From NCBI GenBank assembly GCA_934294965.1, contig CAKRAM010000039.1, positions 1-8,084 of the forward strand: DNA of 8,084 bases. Reading direction: 5' to 3'. The position numbers were made by a program, and so were the translations under genes. Origin of the DNA: an uncultured Clostridia bacterium. Lineage in GTDB: Bacteria; Bacillota; Clostridia; Christensenellales; CAG-314. Under the pieces are notes generated by a model. That model was not told the DNA's origin. It was given only the letters and a program-made list of their open reading frames with translations, and did not search any database. Shown here piece after piece: positions 5,975 to 8,084 of this stretch (positions are counted from its first letter, which is position 1; every line of letters starts with the position of its first letter).

Positions 5975-6070
5975 AACATACCTCCGTAGTATTGCGATTT
6001 TCGCCGTAAGTGCCGCATACAACGCAGTTATTTTAACTATGTGCGACAATTTTTGACGAAAAAAATCGTT

Positions 6071-6096
6071 ATGAAAAACATGATTTTGTTTTTCAT
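6071..6096 (-). promoter_or_regulatory. Long inverted repeat at the transcription start of the acidic-linker gene
   Basis: ATGAAAAAC (6071-6079) and GTTTTTCAT (6088-6096) are perfect inverted arms around an 8-base centre. One more T-A pair outside extends the arms to 10 bp. The repeat begins about 5 bases downstream of the -10 box, so it covers the predicted start of transcription and the first part of a roughly 120-base leader. It could be an operator or form a 5' stem-loop in the RNA. Confidence 0.5.
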
Positions 6097-6101
6097 ACTT
6101 A

Positions 6102-6130
6102 AATATAGCATAGTATTTTCAAAAAAGCAA
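6102..6130 (-). promoter_or_regulatory. Putative sigma-A promoter of the acidic-linker protein gene
   Basis: On the minus strand TTGCTT (6125-6130) and TATATT (6102-6107) are separated by 17 bases. Both boxes differ somewhat from consensus, but spacing, AT-rich context and position before the inverted repeat agree. Confidence 0.6.
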
Positions 6131-6552
6131 TAAGAATTGAAAGAATTATTGAAAAAATTGTTTATTTTTTCGCATTTGATTTATACTGTGCATATAAAAC
6201 ACTACGTATGCACTGTTTTGCGCCTTATTTGCAGCAAATCGGAAGCGGAAATGCACAAATTGCACCACTTCGGGCAGAGCGCCGTTACCCGCGCCAAATT
6301 TGCAACAAACCAGCGTTTCCCAATGCGTTTGGGGAAAATTTCCGGCGATTTGCAGCGGCATGAAACAGCCATATCTATTGCGAATTGCGCCATACACTAT
6401 CCGTTTTGCAAAAAAGCACAAAAAAATACCACAAACCAAAAGGTTCAGGGTATTGTCAATGACGAACAAAAAGGAACGTCTTTTTAGGACGAAAACACAG
6501 TAGGCGTCCATGGGGATTTGAACAGATTTAGCAATTTCACTTCGAAAAATAT
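6131..6552. other. Gene-free region between the acidic-linker gene and the zinc-ribbon protein gene
   Basis: About 420 bases. Open frames on both strands (6137-6487 plus, 6146-6511 minus) lack ribosome binding sites and have cysteine- and aromatic-rich translations that look like chance, so I do not call them. The stretch holds the left copy of a 22-bp direct repeat (6453-6474) and a TGGGGATTTGAAC segment (6511-6523) that resembles the complement of a tRNA T-arm. I see no strong terminator for the zinc-ribbon protein gene; only a 4-bp CGTC/GACG stem with a T-rich flank lies near 6476-6491. Confidence 0.55.
6453..6474. repeat. 22-bp direct repeat, left copy
   Basis: A 22-base sequence beginning TTGTCAATGACG and ending AACAAAAAGG occurs here and, without a mismatch, at 8063-8084, in the same orientation. 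The two copies bound a segment of about 1.6 kb containing one gene and a long non-coding stretch. Flanking bases differ outside the repeat. Confidence 0.9.
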
Positions 6553-7449
6553 TTATTTTACTGAGTATTCGCTTTCTTTCGGGAATGAAATGGTTTTGCC
6601 TTTGCTCGCTTCGTCGAAAGAAGCGTAGTAAAACACATTTGAACTCTTGAAGTACAATTTGCTCTTGTCGTAGTTGCTGTAAACGGTAGTCAAAGAGGAA
6701 TAGAGAACGTCCGTGATCACATTCGTTTCATCGCTTATGCTTGCGCGGGAGGAAAAGATATCCGTTTTGAAAGAATATTCCGGCAGATAGGATTCGAGCG
6801 CCTCTTTCAGATCGGCGTAGCCTTCACTTGTGGCATGGTAAGCGAACTTTTCGTCACCGTTTTCGTAGATTACGTTGTCTTTGATGACATAAGTCTTGTT
6901 TGCGTATTTGCCGTAATCTTTATCAAACTGTAAAGAGTACAAAGTCGTGTTTGCTACGGTGTATTTAGTAATCTCGACTTTTCCGTTTTCGCCGTAATAA
7001 TATATGGTATAATCATTTGAGGAAAAGCACTTTTTGATAGCAGTGGCTACTGTTTCGCAACCGTCGTTATATTCTTTTTTTCGCTCATCTTTTTCAAACT
7101 GTTCGAGCTTTTTGTCAAAACTTTTTTTCAACAGGTCGGAGTTCCCGAAAACCGCATTGTTCAAAAGGTAACCTGTGGCAAGAACTATGCCGGTTATCAA
7201 AAGTATCGCAATGACGGCGATCGCCAAAAACTTAAAGACTTTGCCGGTCTTTTTAATTATTATAGCGTTTTCTTCGTGCTGACATTTTCCGCACAAACGG
7301 TCACGGACGATCGCGAAACCGTCGGAATCGACTTGCATAACCGAGGAGAGATCGCTTTCGTACCGACCATTCCATTCTGTTTTCAGAAGTTTGCCACAGC
7401 AAGAGCAGTAATGTTTGATTCTACCTGTATATACATATTTTTTTGGCAT
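6553..7449 (-). CDS. Zinc-ribbon protein with one membrane helix and an extracytoplasmic domain
   Basis: Uncharacterised 298-residue protein. The N-terminus has CSCC (C15, C17, C18) and later CGKC (C53, C56). The pairs C15/C18 and C53/C56 are spaced as in a treble-clef or zinc-ribbon domain that binds one zinc ion. One hydrophobic helix lies at about 71-93, preceded by KKTGKVFK, so the zinc domain should be cytosolic and the remainder outside. The outer part opens with a charged K/E helix (about 106-127), then a lysine-, tyrosine- and aspartate-rich beta-type region without a motif I recognise. Two more cysteines (C131, C141) could form a disulfide. AAGGAGGG lies about 6 bases before the ATG. 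It stands alone inside the segment bounded by 22-bp direct repeats, so it may be cargo or a multi-copy family member. Architecture is clear; function is unknown. Confidence 0.82.
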   Translation of the reverse strand: MPKKYVYTGRIKHYCSCCGKLLKTEWNGRYESDLSSVMQVDSDGFAIVRDRLCGKCQHEENAIIIKKTGKVFKFLAIAVIAILLITGIVLATGYLLNNAVFGNSDLLKKSFDKKLEQFEKDERKKEYNDGCETVATAIKKCFSSNDYTIYYYGENGKVEITKYTVANTTLYSLQFDKDYGKYANKTYVIKDNVIYENGDEKFAYHATSEGYADLKEALESYLPEYSFKTDIFSSRASISDETNVITDVLYSSLTTVYSNYDKSKLYFKSSNVFYYASFDEASKGKTISFPKESEYSVK

Positions 7450-7483
7450 AAACTTTCCCTCCTTCGTCTATAATGTTATAATA

Positions 7484-7520
7484 ACTATGTCATATATTGT
7501 TTATTTTGTCAAGTAAACAA
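7484..7520 (-). promoter_or_regulatory. Putative promoter with overlapping inverted repeat, before the zinc-ribbon protein gene
   Basis: On the minus strand a perfect TTGACA (7507-7512) is followed after 17 bases by the weak -10 candidate CATAGT (7484-7489). More AT-rich alternatives lie slightly downstream. Perfect 7-bp arms TTGTTTA (7497-7503) and TAAACAA (7514-7520) enclose the -35 box, a good position for a repressor. The -35 is convincing, the -10 less so. Confidence 0.45.
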
Positions 7521-7828
7521 GTCGGAAGTCGGGCTTCAAACACAAATGGACGTAGATCGTAAGGTTATTTCTACCCGCCACGATTAGGGAAAAGCATATA
7601 TCCCGTCCGGCAGGATGGATTTAATTTCCTACTCCGACAGGATTCTCACATCTGCGAATACTTCAAGGTACTCACCTATTGGGATATCGTGCAAAAATCC
7701 TTTTTGCGTAATCGTTAAGGTTTTGCGATTTTCCAAAGCGAGTGAAGAACTAATCCCTACGGCGATACGCAAAGAAACAATAAAAATGTTAAACTGCCAT
7801 AAAACGACAATTTACCCCTGTTTTGCAT
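7521..7828. other. Region without a convincing gene; possible degraded reading frame on the minus strand
   Basis: A plus-strand open frame at 7615-7830 has no ribosome binding site. On the minus strand, 7811-7632 is open for 60 codons and reads sensibly in places (RKTLTITQKGFLHDIPIGEY, then LEVFADVRILSE). It meets a TAG (7629-7631) and continues EIKSILPDGIYAFP to a TAA (7584-7586). It has no start with a ribosome binding site. This could be the remains of a gene or of a repeated element, but the two readings overlap antisense and I cannot decide between decay and chance. Confidence 0.35.
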
Positions 7829-7876
7829 AAAAAAGACACACGCGGCGGAATTTTATACGCTCCTTTTGCGTGTGCC
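7829..7876 (-). terminator. Terminator-like hairpin with a long loop
   Basis: Read on the minus strand, GGCACACGC pairs with GCGTGTGTC over 9 bp including one G-U pair, across a 24-base loop, and is followed directly by TTTTTT. On the plus strand the same position is an A-C mismatch, so the RNA reading favours the minus strand. The loop is longer than usual for a terminator. Confidence 0.6.
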
Positions 7877-7997
7877 TTGATGGTCTACCCGTCGGGACTC
7901 GTCCGGCATATATGGCGGTAAGCGAAGCAAAGCGGAGCGCTACATTATTTCGTCATCACTACGGGCAACGCAATTAGGCGGCGAATGCAAAAGGAAC

Positions 7998-8036
7998 AAA
8001 AAAAAGATTGACTACACTTTGTCAATCTTGTTTTTT
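7998..8036 (-). terminator. Bidirectional rho-independent terminator
   Basis: AAGATTGAC (8004-8012) and GTCAATCTT (8021-8029) form a perfect 9-bp stem with an 8-base loop. Eight A residues lie on the left and six T residues one base to the right. On the minus strand the stem runs straight into the T tract, so it would best end a leftward transcript entering from beyond the right edge. Confidence 0.75.
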
Positions 8037-8062
8037 GCGACTCAATGCCGAGCCGCCGACAC

Positions 8063-8084
8063 TTGTCAATGACGAACAAAAAGG
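8063..8084. repeat. 22-bp direct repeat, right copy, at the window end
   Basis: Identical to 6453-6474 and in the same orientation. The sequence ends exactly at the last repeat base, as expected if the assembly broke at a multi-copy sequence. Confidence 0.9.

Noticed and set aside
5975..6049. 25-codon N-terminal extension of the acidic-linker protein
   Set aside because: No ribosome binding site precedes the upstream ATG, whereas GGAGG sits 6 bases before the ATG at 5974 and would otherwise fall inside coding sequence.
6137..6511. Overlapping open frames on both strands in the spacer
   Set aside because: Neither has a ribosome binding site; translations are rich in C, F, H and K without any recognisable pattern, and the frames cover a direct repeat.
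7880..7910. GACGAGTCCC on the minus strand, reminiscent of a hammerhead ribozyme core
   Set aside because: The required CUGANGA and GAAA core elements and the three stems are not present.

Overview
The window looks like a moderate-GC Gram-positive anaerobe of the Clostridia/Firmicutes type. That placement is an inference. It rests on strong AGGAGG-type ribosome binding sites, consensus-like sigma-A promoters, a DUF1540-type cysteine-rich miniprotein, an MBG/YDG surface protein and a SHOCT-type membrane protein. Only bL9 (rplI) and the TauE/SafE permease have clear family identities; most of the rest are poorly characterised membrane or surface proteins typical of uncultured gut clostridia.

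Layout, left to right. (1) 1-1789 is read on the minus strand: rplI with its own promoter, a 49-residue DUF1540-like protein missed by length filters, a palindrome-rich gene-free stretch, and a TauE/SafE permease that runs off the left edge. Just upstream of the permease, in the same frame, is what looks like the tail of a second TauE-like protein. (2) 1874-2204 is a divergent intergenic region. (3) 2205-4152 holds two plus-strand genes: a membrane-anchored MBG/YDG protein and a four-helix membrane protein with a SHOCT-like tail and its own promoter, closed by a strong terminator. (4) 4212-5974 holds two minus-strand genes: a YcxB-like two-helix protein and a single-pass protein with a long acidic linker and a conserved basic C-terminal domain. 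The latter has its own promoter, a long inverted repeat near the start of transcription, and a terminator. (5) 6453-8084 is a segment bounded by a perfect 22-bp direct repeat. It contains one minus-strand gene (a zinc-ribbon, single-pass membrane protein) and about 560 bases with no convincing gene but with two terminator-like hairpins.

No metabolic pathway links the genes. The shared theme is the cell envelope: five or six of the seven proteins cross or are anchored in the membrane. I found no CRISPR array, rRNA, intact tRNA, recognisable transposase, toxin-antitoxin pair or defence system. The strongest unexplained signals are the direct repeats bounding the right end, the palindrome cluster at 807-1010, the duplicated TauE tail, and the inverted repeats placed at promoters. 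They are worth checking but do not amount to proof of a new system.
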